A DNA stretch of 64,000 bases from the NCBI RefSeq assembly GCF_018863395.1, contig NZ_JAHKRR010000001.1:310001-374000 (forward strand). Direction: 5' to 3'. Under the pieces are notes generated by a model, which saw nothing but the letters and a program-made list of their open reading frames with translations, was not told the origin of the DNA and searched no databases. This document shows positions 1-7,794 of the stretch, piece by piece; position 1 is the stretch's first letter, and every line of letters begins with the position of its first letter. Both the position numbers and the translations under genes were made by a program. This DNA is from Sinomicrobium weinanense (GTDB taxonomy: Bacteria > Bacteroidota > Bacteroidia > Flavobacteriales > Flavobacteriaceae).

Positions 1-780
1 ACCTATCGCGATGGGGAACGAACATCTCCTAACCGTTTTACGGCGTCTGCACTTTTGGCCCGGGTGTATTTATTCCTGGAAGATTGGGAAAATGCCGAAA
101 TGATGGCATCAGAAGTTATTGCGGCACATGACCTGTATGTCCTGGAAGAAAACCTGAACGCGGTGTTTTTAGCGAACAATAGAGAAGCGATATGGCAAAT
201 TTCCCCGGTAGGCTCCACAGGGCAGACCTATGAGGGCAACCTTTTTATTTTAAACACCCCCAATAACTTTTTGACCCCGATGTCACTGAGCAACACACTT
301 GTCCATTCCTTTGATGATACAGACCAACGATTTGCCGATTGGGTTGGTATTTTGCCCCAGGATGCCGATACGCTTTATTATCCGTATAAATACAAAATCT
401 CCTTTACCACCGAGGCTCCTTCGGAGTATTCCACAGTTTTTCGGTTGGCCGAACTGTACCTTATCCGGGCGGAAGCCAGGGCACGGCAGGGTAATATTCC
501 CGGCGCACAGGAAGACCTGAACCACATTCGTGGGCGGGCAGGCCTTGAAAATACTATAGCAACCACAGAAGAAGCGCTTATTAGCGCCGTTTTATCGGAA
601 AAAAGACGGGAGTTCTTTGCCGAATGGGGACACCGCTGGTTAGACCTGAAACGTACAGGTAGAGCAGCTACTGTATTATCGCCTGTCAAACCCAACTGGA
701 AGCCTACTGCCGTTTTGCTTCCCATTCCGGAAGCGGAACGCTCCAAAAATCCCAACCTGACCCAAAACGAAGGATACTAA
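1..780 (+). CDS. RagB/SusD family outer-membrane protein, C-terminal fragment
   Basis: The reading frame is open from the first base, so the gene begins outside the window; about 259 residues of its C-terminal half are here. The fragment opens with an NRFTASALLARVYLF segment, a typical SusD TPR helix, and later has FRLAELYLIRAEARARQG and KRREFFAEWGHRWLDLKR, both hallmark SusD C-terminal motifs. SusD proteins are surface lipoproteins that cap a SusC TonB-dependent channel and bind the nutrient; the partner susC would lie upstream. The substrate cannot be told from this part. A TlpA-like gene follows 19 bp downstream on the same strand and is probably co-transcribed. Confidence 0.93.
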   Translation, partial: TYRDGERTSPNRFTASALLARVYLFLEDWENAEMMASEVIAAHDLYVLEENLNAVFLANNREAIWQISPVGSTGQTYEGNLFILNTPNNFLTPMSLSNTLVHSFDDTDQRFADWVGILPQDADTLYYPYKYKISFTTEAPSEYSTVFRLAELYLIRAEARARQGNIPGAQEDLNHIRGRAGLENTIATTEEALISAVLSEKRREFFAEWGHRWLDLKRTGRAATVLSPVKPNWKPTAVLLPIPEAERSKNPNLTQNEGY

Positions 781-799
781 CACACAAATAACAAATACG

Positions 800-2197
800 A
801 TGAAAAAAACAGTTTTTATATTCCTGATCTTTCTTTCCTGGACCTATGGAGAAGCCCAGGAAAACCATTATCCCGAAATCGGAAAGCCGGTCCCAGATTT
901 TACGTTAAAAAACATGGAAGATTATACTCATACTAAAATTCGTTCCCAGGACCTGAAAGGAAAATTTGTGATCCTATGTTTTTGGAGTAGGTTTTGCTCG
1001 GGTGCCATTAAAAACCTGTCCAAAATGAATACGCTTTACCAACAATTCAAGGGGAAAGCAGAAATTATTTGCATAGGAGGTGAGCACGAGATAAGTCCTG
1101 GCAGCTATATGCTCCCGGGACAAGAACCCGGTATGGATAAGCTGAAAGAACTATATACGCAACTTAAAGACCTGCAAGGACTGGAAGTCCCGATAACCTT
1201 CGACCCCGGGTTATTTCAGCGTTTTGTTCCCAGGACCGTTCCTCATATCTTATGGATCGATGATAAGGGCATTGTACAAGCCATCACAAGTTCCAATTCC
1301 ATAAATGCAGAAAATATTCAGTCCTTTTTAGAAGGGAAGCCTTTCTTCTTTTGGGACGAATCCTATGCGGCAAGGCAGGAAAGAAAACAACACACCTATG
1401 ATCGTCAAAAGCCCTTTTTAACCGATAGTAACGGGGGGAAGGACACTAATTTCCTGTACCGTTCCTTACTGGCCTCTTATACAAGAGATATGCACAAGGT
1501 TCCCAGCCTGCCTTATTCTATGCAGCAGGTATACCGTACTCATGGTTATACACCTCAAGGATGGTTAGAGGGTTGGGCCACGTTGCAGGACTTCTATAAA
1601 ATGGCCTATTTGGCCTATTGGTGGTTGACTAATGAAGAGAAAAAAGAACCAAGGGTAAAAAACCATTATAACCGGGTCGTTTTGGAGCTGAAGAACGATT
1701 CTCTGTTTACGGATTACGATTATGAAAGCCGTAAAAACATGTATGTGTATAGCCTTATTGTACCCCCGGAGAGAGCTACTCCGCAGTACCTAATGAAAAC
1801 CATGCAACAGGATTTATACCGTTATTTTGGGTATGAGGCTAAAGTAGAAACCAGGACACTTCCTTATTGGCGTATTACAGCTCCTGAGAATACTCAAAGA
1901 AAATTAAAAACCAAAGGAGGAAAATATGCTTTGCTTGGGAATGGTTTTACCCGGATAGGTTTTCGAAATGTATCGATGGACAAGTATCTGAATGCCTTGT
2001 TATATATGATAAGAGCTACCGTTCCTATACCCATTATCAATGAAACCGGGATCGAAGGATATATAGATATTAAAGAAACCGAAGTGCTTTTGTCAGATTT
2101 TGAAGCGATCAAACAGCTTTTAAAAAAGCAGGGGTTTATAATAGAAAAGGCAGAAAAGGCCTTTGAGGTGATTGTGATTTCAGATAAAAGATCATAG
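800..2197 (+). CDS. TlpA-like thioredoxin-fold exported protein with degenerate active site
   Basis: A 465-residue protein with an N-terminal signal peptide (residues 1-19, ending GEAQ). A TlpA/redoxin domain follows at about residues 25-185 (IGKPVPDFTLKN, then FVILCFWSRFCSGAIKN). In TlpA proteins the active site is CxxC; here it reads C66-S-G-A69, so the attacking cysteine is kept but the resolving cysteine is missing. The C-terminal 280 residues are a long extension I do not recognise. Proteins of this layout often sit directly after SusCD pairs in Bacteroidetes. It lies 19 bp after the susD fragment, so it probably belongs to that operon. A disulfide reductase function is doubtful with one cysteine; a peroxidase-like, thiol-carrier or purely structural role is possible. 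Confidence 0.8.
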   Translation: MKKTVFIFLIFLSWTYGEAQENHYPEIGKPVPDFTLKNMEDYTHTKIRSQDLKGKFVILCFWSRFCSGAIKNLSKMNTLYQQFKGKAEIICIGGEHEISPGSYMLPGQEPGMDKLKELYTQLKDLQGLEVPITFDPGLFQRFVPRTVPHILWIDDKGIVQAITSSNSINAENIQSFLEGKPFFFWDESYAARQERKQHTYDRQKPFLTDSNGGKDTNFLYRSLLASYTRDMHKVPSLPYSMQQVYRTHGYTPQGWLEGWATLQDFYKMAYLAYWWLTNEEKKEPRVKNHYNRVVLELKNDSLFTDYDYESRKNMYVYSLIVPPERATPQYLMKTMQQDLYRYFGYEAKVETRTLPYWRITAPENTQRKLKTKGGKYALLGNGFTRIGFRNVSMDKYLNALLYMIRATVPIPIINETGIEGYIDIKETEVLLSDFEAIKQLLKKQGFIIEKAEKAFEVIVISDKRS

Positions 2198-2244
2198 TAA
2201 CGGAGTTTCTCCGCTCTGTTATTTTGTTTCTCATGTTTACATTT

Positions 2245-2278
2245 AAAAAAGCGTTGGAGCAATTACGCTCCAACGCTT
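2245..2278 (-). terminator. Rho-independent terminator of the DUF6520 cassette
   Basis: A perfect 12 bp stem (2249-2260 with 2267-2278, AAGCGTTGGAGC paired with GCTCCAACGCTT) and a 6-nt loop. Read on the minus strand it is followed by a run of six T. It lies 35 bp past the stop of the DUF6520 gene, so it ends the minus-strand cassette. The plus-strand TlpA gene has only a weak CGGAG-TTT-CTCCG hairpin at 2201-2213. Confidence 0.85.
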
Positions 2279-2313
2279 CACCCCATCATAAAATCAGGTG
2301 CTAGGTTTAAGCA

Positions 2314-2565
2314 TCAGGGGTCCCTGCGAAGAGGTTCGGAACATAGGGTTCCATCCCTGAACCCATAAACCTGCTCTCCTGAAGTCAGCGTACACATTGG
2401 CCCTGTAGTTCCACAATCGACAGTAACTTCCTGACATGATTGTGGATTCTCCAGTTGAATGAACTCACCTTCCTCCTGGGCACCGGTCATATGAACCGAC
2501 GCAAAAGAGAAAGCGATCGCAAAAACGAATGCCACAGTGGGCAAAACAATTCTGAGTTTTTTCAT
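2314..2565 (-). CDS. DUF6520-like small exported cysteine-containing protein
   Basis: An 83-residue protein starting MKKLRIVLPTVAFVFAIAF, a clear signal peptide, followed by a short mature part with four cysteines (C44, C51, C58, C75). This matches the layout of the DUF6520 family, small exported proteins of unknown function common in Flavobacteria. The frame allows a start four codons earlier (2577), but MKKL is the usual family start. It is the last gene of a minus-strand set (MauE-like, propeller-like protein, this gene) and is followed by a strong terminator. The four cysteines may form two disulfides, which would suit the MauE-type partner upstream; this is inference. Confidence 0.75.
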   Translation of the reverse strand: MKKLRIVLPTVAFVFAIAFSFASVHMTGAQEEGEFIQLENPQSCQEVTVDCGTTGPMCTLTSGEQVYGFRDGTLCSEPLRRDP

Positions 2566-2633
2566 ACTTGAAAACATTTTAGTTAGACATAGTGGCCTAC
2601 TTTTTCTACAGGTTTCAGCCTCCTTTCCTGATC

Positions 2634-3767
2634 CTATCGCGATAAGATGTCTTTTTTCTTGTTATTATGAGTTCCCGATAGATGTACTTCAGCGCTTTGG
2701 GACTGTAAGTCAGGGAACCATTTCGGATGCAGCTCATACACCAGGAGGTGCCGGTGATGTATGGCTATCAAATGCCGGTCGGTCACAGCAAACTGGTTAA
2801 GTTTAAACTCCTCATAAGGATAAATATAGAAGCTGAACTTATAGGTGTGGTCCTGGATGTTATATACATCAATCACCGAAGTTTTGTTAAACGTTTCCAG
2901 GCTTTCATTTTTGGCCATAAGATCAGAATGGACAAAAAGCAGTTCCCCGGAAGTATAGCTGTCTTTATTGACCATGAACCCGGGAGCCGATAATGTGGTG
3001 GAATACTGCGAGGGTATAGAAGCGGTCTTTATTTTAGCCCGGCTGTTGGTATCAATGGTTTTGCCGTAAGAAAGAAGGTTTAAAGAGGTATCCATCACCA
3101 TATATTGGTTCCGGTAATGGTACAGGTAAATAAGTCGGGACAGGTCTTTGTTGTAATGAAGCATACCATCCGTACAAAAAATACCATCTATCTGTTTTTC
3201 CAGTAATCCGGGAACCAGCTTAACATGGGGAACCTTATCGGTTTCTTTGCCCAGCACATATTCCCGGGTAGTGCTGCTCATGGTTTTAAGGATAAATGAT
3301 TTAGGACCTATAGGAGTAGCATCACTAAAATAGGCGCTGTCATACATAAAACGGCGTGCGTGCCATGCTCCTAACCTTCCCCTCAACAACCCCGGGGCAA
3401 TACCATCCGAAATATAAAAGTATGGAGGTAATACGGACACCCTGGTATTTCTGCTAAAAGTAATCGCTTTGGGATTTTCTACCTGTATGGTAATATGGAT
3501 GGTGTCCAGTGAAGGCAGGTCGACTTCCAATACATGCAATGGGGCGGTCAGATTGCTTAAATACACCTTATCCCTATCTGTTCCCGCAAAATAATAGGAA
3601 TTGTAATTCAGGTCAATTTCCTTTACCGGTATAACCGGGTGTGGAGGGAAGAACCGATTAAAACTGTTGTGCTTATGTGTGAGTTTATCCGAAAGGGCAT
3701 AAAGTATTACGACTGCCAGGACACTAAACACAAAACATAAACCTAATGTGATACCGGAGTTTTTCAT
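2634..3767 (-). CDS. Membrane-anchored or exported protein, probable beta-propeller, unknown function
   Basis: A 377-residue protein with an N-terminal hydrophobic helix (about residues 8-27) acting as signal or anchor. The rest is polar and beta-rich, with spaced aromatic segments and repeated dipeptides of the kind seen in Bacteroidetes 6-bladed propeller proteins (for example IDGIFCTDGMLHYNKDLSR, DRHLIAIHHRHLLVYEL). I do not recognise a catalytic motif. Its start overlaps the stop of the MauE-like gene by 4 bp (ATGA), so the two are translationally coupled. Such proteins are found beside MauE-like and DUF6520 genes in Flavobacteria, which suggests a shared periplasmic or surface function that is not defined. 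Confidence 0.7.
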   Translation of the reverse strand: MKNSGITLGLCFVFSVLAVVILYALSDKLTHKHNSFNRFFPPHPVIPVKEIDLNYNSYYFAGTDRDKVYLSNLTAPLHVLEVDLPSLDTIHITIQVENPKAITFSRNTRVSVLPPYFYISDGIAPGLLRGRLGAWHARRFMYDSAYFSDATPIGPKSFILKTMSSTTREYVLGKETDKVPHVKLVPGLLEKQIDGIFCTDGMLHYNKDLSRLIYLYHYRNQYMVMDTSLNLLSYGKTIDTNSRAKIKTASIPSQYSTTLSAPGFMVNKDSYTSGELLFVHSDLMAKNESLETFNKTSVIDVYNIQDHTYKFSFYIYPYEEFKLNQFAVTDRHLIAIHHRHLLVYELHPKWFPDLQSQSAEVHLSGTHNNKKKDILSR

Positions 3768-4213
3768 GAGAATAGGGGTTTATCAAGTTCTTTTTGAGTT
3801 CGAAAAAGTAAAACACCAGTCATAGCCAAAAGTACAATACCAAGATTAAAAAACAGGTGCGCGGTCCATCCCATCTGATCCAGTATCCCTCCGCAGGAAC
3901 AAGGGATAAATGGGCTAAACATCAATATGATGATAATATAAGTGGTAAACATGACCATCATGCAGAAAGAAGCATATAAAGCCGGAAGTCTAAGACGGGG
4001 AAAGGCCAACATGACCGAGATAGCCAGTTCGGCTAAAGGAACCGCTATGGTGATCCATCCCCCTATGGAAGTGAGCACCGGGGATTGGCCTACCTGTACC
4101 CGGAATTTCTGATAATCCATGAGCTTACTGCCTGCTGCATATACAAACAAAAGGATCAGCAGAAAGCAAATGATCTCAATACACAGTTTTCTATGTTTGA
4201 AAATAAAATACAT
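3764..4213 (-). CDS. MauE/DoxX family redox-associated membrane protein
   Basis: A 149-residue polytopic protein with four predicted membrane helices (about residues 10-28, 48-70, 78-101, 117-137). The loop after helix 3 has PCSCGG with C105 and C107, the cysteine pair typical of MauE-like proteins, which are DsbD/DsbB-like carriers of thiol redox state across the inner membrane. It is the first gene of the cassette and has an unusual direct-repeat regulatory module 47-130 bp upstream. With a four-cysteine exported peptide two genes downstream, a role in making or reducing that peptide's disulfides is a reasonable inference. Confidence 0.83.
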   Translation of the reverse strand: MYFIFKHRKLCIEIICFLLILLFVYAAGSKLMDYQKFRVQVGQSPVLTSIGGWITIAVPLAELAISVMLAFPRLRLPALYASFCMMVMFTTYIIIILMFSPFIPCSCGGILDQMGWTAHLFFNLGIVLLAMTGVLLFRTQKELDKPLFS

Positions 4214-4259
4214 TACGGGGTAGTTTTATATTTTAAACTGAATTACAATAAGTTAAGAC

Positions 4260-4341
4260 ATGATAAAATTACAACAGGGTGCCGGATAAATCGTTGAGGA
4301 AAATCCACGTATTTTTTGAGGAAAGTCCACAAATTTTGTGG
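4260..4341 (-). promoter_or_regulatory. Direct-repeat regulatory module upstream of the MauE-like gene (copy 1 of 4)
   Basis: Two adjacent 22 bp direct repeats, TTGAGGAAAATCCACGTATT.. at 4294-4315 and TTGAGGAAAGTCCACAAATT.. at 4316-4337, end in a CCACAAA-T-TTTGTGG dyad (4327-4341). An AAATTAC box sits at 4266-4272, 27 bases before the repeat pair. The same box-to-repeat spacing recurs in three more copies upstream of the response regulator gene. I infer a binding array, probably for the neighbouring regulator; no clear TAnnTTTG box is visible between it and the gene. Confidence 0.6.
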
Positions 4342-4383
4342 TCTGATAGTATATTTTGTCGGGTTAAACCCGAATATATGCGA

Positions 4384-5064
4384 TTAAATAAACCCTTTGT
4401 CCCTGGCTTTTTTGAGAAGCTCCCAATCTTCGCCCCCTTTTACATTAAAAATTTCCTTGAGATGCTGTTTTCGTTTTTCTATCGTGGAAACCGTCAGGGA
4501 TAAATTATTGGAGATGGTTTTCATTCTGTGTATGCCCAGGGAAAGTAAATGCAGCAACTTCCGATCGGTAGCATCCAATGTAAAATCATGGCTTATGTAC
4601 TGTCGTAAAGATTCGATGACGGTTTTACTATAATAGGGAAGGCCTTCGATCAGACGGGGTATGGCGATATCGAATTCAGCAATGGTAAGGTCATCCTTAA
4701 CCAAAAAGCCCTCCGGTTTGATATGTTTTAAAATGTTATGTATGCGGTAATGATCGTTATACATGGTTACGACAATAATCTTGGCTTTTGGCTTTGCTTT
4801 ACGGATTTTTAGTCCCAGGTCTTCCCCGGATATGATGTCACCGTTTGAGGATGGAGGTAAACGCATATCCAGAAATACCATGTCAACAGGACGTATCGTA
4901 TAAACCTGTTCAAAAAGATAAAGTGCATCATCAATAGTATGGGCTGCTTTTATATGGAAAGAAAAACCATGCTTTTTGGCCACCTGCCCGAGGATATCTG
5001 CAAAGACCTCTGTGATTACAGGATGGTCATCAATAAGGATGATATGATAACGGCTCTTTTTCAT
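4384..5064 (-). CDS. LuxR/NarL-type response regulator (orphan)
   Basis: A 226-residue protein with an N-terminal receiver domain: the acidic pair in ILIDDHP, phosphoacceptor Asp in DMVFLDMRLPP, Thr in IIVVTMYND and Lys in GFLVKDD are all present, so it should be phosphorylatable. The C-terminal region (about 160-220) is a LuxR-like helix-turn-helix (LLSLGIHRMKTISNNLSLTVSTIEKRKQHL). The frame extends 10 codons further, but MKKSRYHI at 5064 is the natural start. No histidine kinase gene is next to it. It lies between four copies of a direct-repeat module, one before the MauE cassette and three before its own gene, so it is the obvious candidate regulator of both. Confidence 0.9.
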   Translation of the reverse strand: MKKSRYHIILIDDHPVITEVFADILGQVAKKHGFSFHIKAAHTIDDALYLFEQVYTIRPVDMVFLDMRLPPSSNGDIISGEDLGLKIRKAKPKAKIIVVTMYNDHYRIHNILKHIKPEGFLVKDDLTIAEFDIAIPRLIEGLPYYSKTVIESLRQYISHDFTLDATDRKLLHLLSLGIHRMKTISNNLSLTVSTIEKRKQHLKEIFNVKGGEDWELLKKARDKGFI

Positions 5065-5099
5065 TATCTTATTTCTGAAAGGGGAAAAACTCAAAAGAA

Positions 5100-5454
5100 G
5101 AGGTTAAGTTACTTAAATACAATAATATAGTTGTTGCAAAAAATAGGCTTTGTGTTGCAAAAAACAGGCTTTTTTATCAAGGATTTCTTAAACCCTTCTT
5201 CATCTTCTCATACGTTATTCCTTAACATTTAAAACCTTATGACTAAATTATTTCCGAACAACGAAATAGAGGTTACAAGAATCCGGGTTTTTAGTTGCAA
5301 AAATTCGGTTTTTTTGTGAAGGCTTTCTTGAAAATATCCCCGGTTTCCTGTACTTTACTCCCTGACATCAAAAACCTTATGACCAAATTACCTGAAAATC
5401 AGCTAAAAAGTGTTGGAAAAATTCGGGCATTACTTGGAAAAATTCGGCTTTTTT
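5100..5454 (-). promoter_or_regulatory. Three further direct-repeat regulatory modules upstream of the response regulator
   Basis: Paired 21-22 bp direct repeats occur at 5133-5153/5154-5175, 5272-5293/5294-5315 and 5412-5432/5433-5454, with a unit like GTTGCAAAAATTCGG followed by a T run. The pairs start 139 and 140 bp apart. Each has an AArTTAC box 27 bases before it (5106, 5245, 5385), and two copies also share AAACCTTATGACyAAATTA. Between pairs the sequence is partly conserved (AAGGmTTTCTTrAA), so this is a degenerate 140 bp higher-order repeat. Two copies could encode 25-26 residue peptides starting MTKL, but the frame is not kept in the others, which argues for a DNA-level role. Confidence 0.6.
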
Positions 5455-5893
5455 AGGATAGATACCTATGGCTTGTCTTGATATAACTAAATTTTGTTGC
5501 ATGGAATACCACATGGGCCTATCTGCCGGGCTACTTGCTCAAGGCAGGTAAAGGCGGATTTGTACCATATAAAGTTCTGAAATATTTTTTGTTACTATTG
5601 GAAATGCACTTGTCACATACGGATTATTTTTTAGATGTAAAACCTTATAAAATAAACTGTAACTACCTGTTAACACAGAGTGATATTTCCGCTAATATAT
5701 CTCTTCGACGGTTTGGGAAAACAACCAAATATTTTCTTAAAAGACTTACTGTCAGTAGTCAGGACGATCCAAAGGATAGGAAAACCCGAAAATTCTTCGT
5801 AAATTTGTAGCACTCGCAGCAGAGGATAACATAGGGTACATTCATTTCCCCTTCCCAGAGTTCCCGGTTATCATCTGTCATTCCACAGCTTCC
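5455..5893. other. Non-coding stretch at the left edge of the mobile block
   Basis: About 440 bp without a gene I can support. A 91-codon plus-strand ORF (5535-5810) has no recognisable motif and an AT-rich codon pattern unlike its neighbours, so I treat it as chance. The left boundary of the mobilizable element should lie somewhere here, but I found no direct repeat or attachment site that fixes it. Confidence 0.5.
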
Positions 5894-6007
5894 CTTCTTA
5901 CATAAGAAGTCTTTAAGTATTATCAATCTTATGAAAGACTTTTTTAAGAAGGTTACCGATTGCTGTCGTTATTGCAATCGGCAAGATGAACGGCTGTATC
6001 ACAGCCG
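5894..6007. other. Hairpin cluster upstream of mobC, candidate oriT
   Basis: Four short inverted repeats are packed into about 115 bp directly before the mobilization genes: CTTCTTA/TAAGAAG (5894-5909), AAGTCTTT/AAAGACTT (5907-5941), CCGATTGC/GCAATCGG (5956-5981) and CGGCTGT/ACAGCCG with a 3-nt loop (5991-6007). Transfer origins commonly carry such inverted repeats next to their relaxase and accessory genes. No nick site can be recognised from sequence alone, so this is a positional inference. Confidence 0.4.
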
Positions 6008-6079
6008 GGTTTGATCCGTCGGTACTCCAAAGTCGTGACGGTGATTTTTTTAGGTATGTTGAACCATGAAAAGGATCGT

Positions 6080-6469
6080 ATGAAAGAGAACAACAGCAGA
6101 ACCAAATGGCTACACCTGCGCCTGACCGAAGCAGAACACCAACGTATTCAGAAAAATTTTTCCAAAACCACGCACACCAGGTTGAGCAGCTATGCCAGGG
6201 ATATTCTCCTTGGTAAACCCATGATCGGGAGCTATCGCAACCAATCCCTACAGGATGTCCTTGCCGAACTTTACAAATTACGCCGGGACCTTCACGGTGT
6301 ATCCAATAATTTTAACCAGGCCGTCCGCAAACTCCATACCCTGAGAAACATTCCGGAGTTTAAAAGCTGGATACAGCATTATGACCGGGAATACATCAAG
6401 CTGTCATCTTCGATCCTGGATATATTGGGTTACATCCGAAAAACGGCAGATCTATGGTTGCGATCCTAA
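6080..6469 (+). CDS. MobC-like mobilization accessory protein
   Basis: A 129-residue basic protein. The N-terminal part (KWLHLRLTEAEHQRIQKNF) resembles the ribbon-helix-helix region of plasmid and transposon mobilization proteins, and the C-terminal half (ELYKLRRDLHGVSNNFNQAVRKLH) is the conserved MobC segment. These proteins bind oriT and help the relaxase nick it. The upstream frame is open to 6011 with another ATG at 6056; MKENNSR at 6080 fits the family best. The end overlaps the relaxase start by 16 bp, a coupled arrangement usual for mobC-relaxase pairs. Confidence 0.8.
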   Translation: MKENNSRTKWLHLRLTEAEHQRIQKNFSKTTHTRLSSYARDILLGKPMIGSYRNQSLQDVLAELYKLRRDLHGVSNNFNQAVRKLHTLRNIPEFKSWIQHYDREYIKLSSSILDILGYIRKTADLWLRS

Positions 6470-7743
6470 AGCCCGGAAAATCATTAAAACAGTCGTTTTA
6501 TTACAACGAGAACAAGGTGAAAGAAGGCATAGCCGAATACCTGTGGGCTGAAAATTATCATAAGACCACGGCAAAGCTGAGCCAGGAGGAACGGCTTTTA
6601 TTGCTTGAGAAACAGGCCGGGTTAAACCCGGATGTCAAGGTTAACAGCCTGCATATTACCCTGAACTTTGATCCTTCCGAACATTTATCGAATAAACGAT
6701 TGATTACCATAGCCAAAGATTATATGCACCGGTTAGGCTTTGGCAACCAGCCTTATTTGGTATATCGTCACTACGATGCCGGGCACCCACATGTACATCT
6801 GCTCACCACGAATATCGAAGCGGACGGCAAACGGATCAGTTTACACCACCTGGGTATCCGTAAATCCGAACCTGCTCGTAAGGCTATTGAAGAAAACTTC
6901 GGATTAGTTAAAGCCGAAAGTCAAAAACAAGCTGATTATAAGCTACAACCCGTAGTTGCCCAAAGGGTACAATATGGCAAATCTGCCACTAAAAAAGCCA
7001 TTCAAAATGTTTTGGTCCATGTTCTGGACACATACAAATATGCTTCCCTCCCAGAGCTTAATGCCATTTTAAATCAATACAATATTACCGCAGACCGGGG
7101 ACAGGAAAACTCCCGGATGTATCGTAACGGTGGATTAGTCTATAAAATATTAGACACACAGGGAAAACCCATCGGGGTTCCTATCAAAGCCAGCTTATTC
7201 TATAACAAACCCACTTTAAAATCCCTGAAGAAGAAGTTTTTGGAGAACAAACAAAGAAAAGCCAGGGATAGGCTTCGGTTAAAAAACACCATTGACAAAA
7301 TACTATTGCGAAAGGAAAATATCGCTTTGTCTGAATTTGTAAAAGTTTTGAGTAAGCAGGGTATTCACACAGTTTTAAGACAAAATGAAGAAGGAAGGTT
7401 ATATGGGATCACTTATGTAGATCACCGGACACAAAGTGTCTTTAATGGTAGTGAGCTCGGTAAACCCTACGGAGCCAAAGCCATGCAGGAAAGATTGGGA
7501 TTAAGGGAGGTTTCCGAGCCGAATATACATTCCGCTCGGAAACCGGGGATTGGGTTACAGCCGCAGCATACTGCGGCAGAAACCAAAGACATTTCCAACG
7601 CCCCGGAGCAAATCACATCTGAAGAACCAGAAGGACATACCGAAACCGTTTTGGACCAGCTACTCCAAGTGGAACAGGTACCAGATTACCTGCCTTACCA
7701 TCTAAAAAAACACCGAAAGAAAAAGAAACGCAAAAAAGGATGA
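6454..7743 (+). CDS. Relaxase/mobilization nuclease (MobA/VirD2-like)
   Basis: A 429-residue protein with a relaxase domain in the first 200 residues. A tyrosine pair Y17-Y18 in SFYYNENKV is the likely nicking nucleophile. The HPHVH motif (H111, H113, H115) is the metal-binding three-histidine motif of HUH relaxases, in the context GHPHVHLLTTNI. The C-terminal region is basic and ends in a lysine/arginine-rich tail. The protein would nick one strand at oriT and pilot it during conjugative transfer with transfer machinery supplied by another element, since no type IV secretion genes are in the window. It overlaps mobC by 16 bp. Confidence 0.88.
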   Translation: MVAILKPGKSLKQSFYYNENKVKEGIAEYLWAENYHKTTAKLSQEERLLLLEKQAGLNPDVKVNSLHITLNFDPSEHLSNKRLITIAKDYMHRLGFGNQPYLVYRHYDAGHPHVHLLTTNIEADGKRISLHHLGIRKSEPARKAIEENFGLVKAESQKQADYKLQPVVAQRVQYGKSATKKAIQNVLVHVLDTYKYASLPELNAILNQYNITADRGQENSRMYRNGGLVYKILDTQGKPIGVPIKASLFYNKPTLKSLKKKFLENKQRKARDRLRLKNTIDKILLRKENIALSEFVKVLSKQGIHTVLRQNEEGRLYGITYVDHRTQSVFNGSELGKPYGAKAMQERLGLREVSEPNIHSARKPGIGLQPQHTAAETKDISNAPEQITSEEPEGHTETVLDQLLQVEQVPDYLPYHLKKHRKKKKRKKG

Positions 7744-7794
7744 TAATTATGAGGAAAAGAAGATGTTAAACAATGAAGTTTGTGGCCACGTTTG

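Noticed and set aside
5239-5456. Two 25-26 residue MTKL peptides in the repeat array
   Set aside because: The frame is kept in only two of four repeat copies, while the DNA spacing is kept in all four, which fits a binding array better than coding.
5535-5810. 91-codon ORF between the repeat array and mobC
   Set aside because: No signal peptide, motif or coupling; AT-rich and lysine-rich by base composition.
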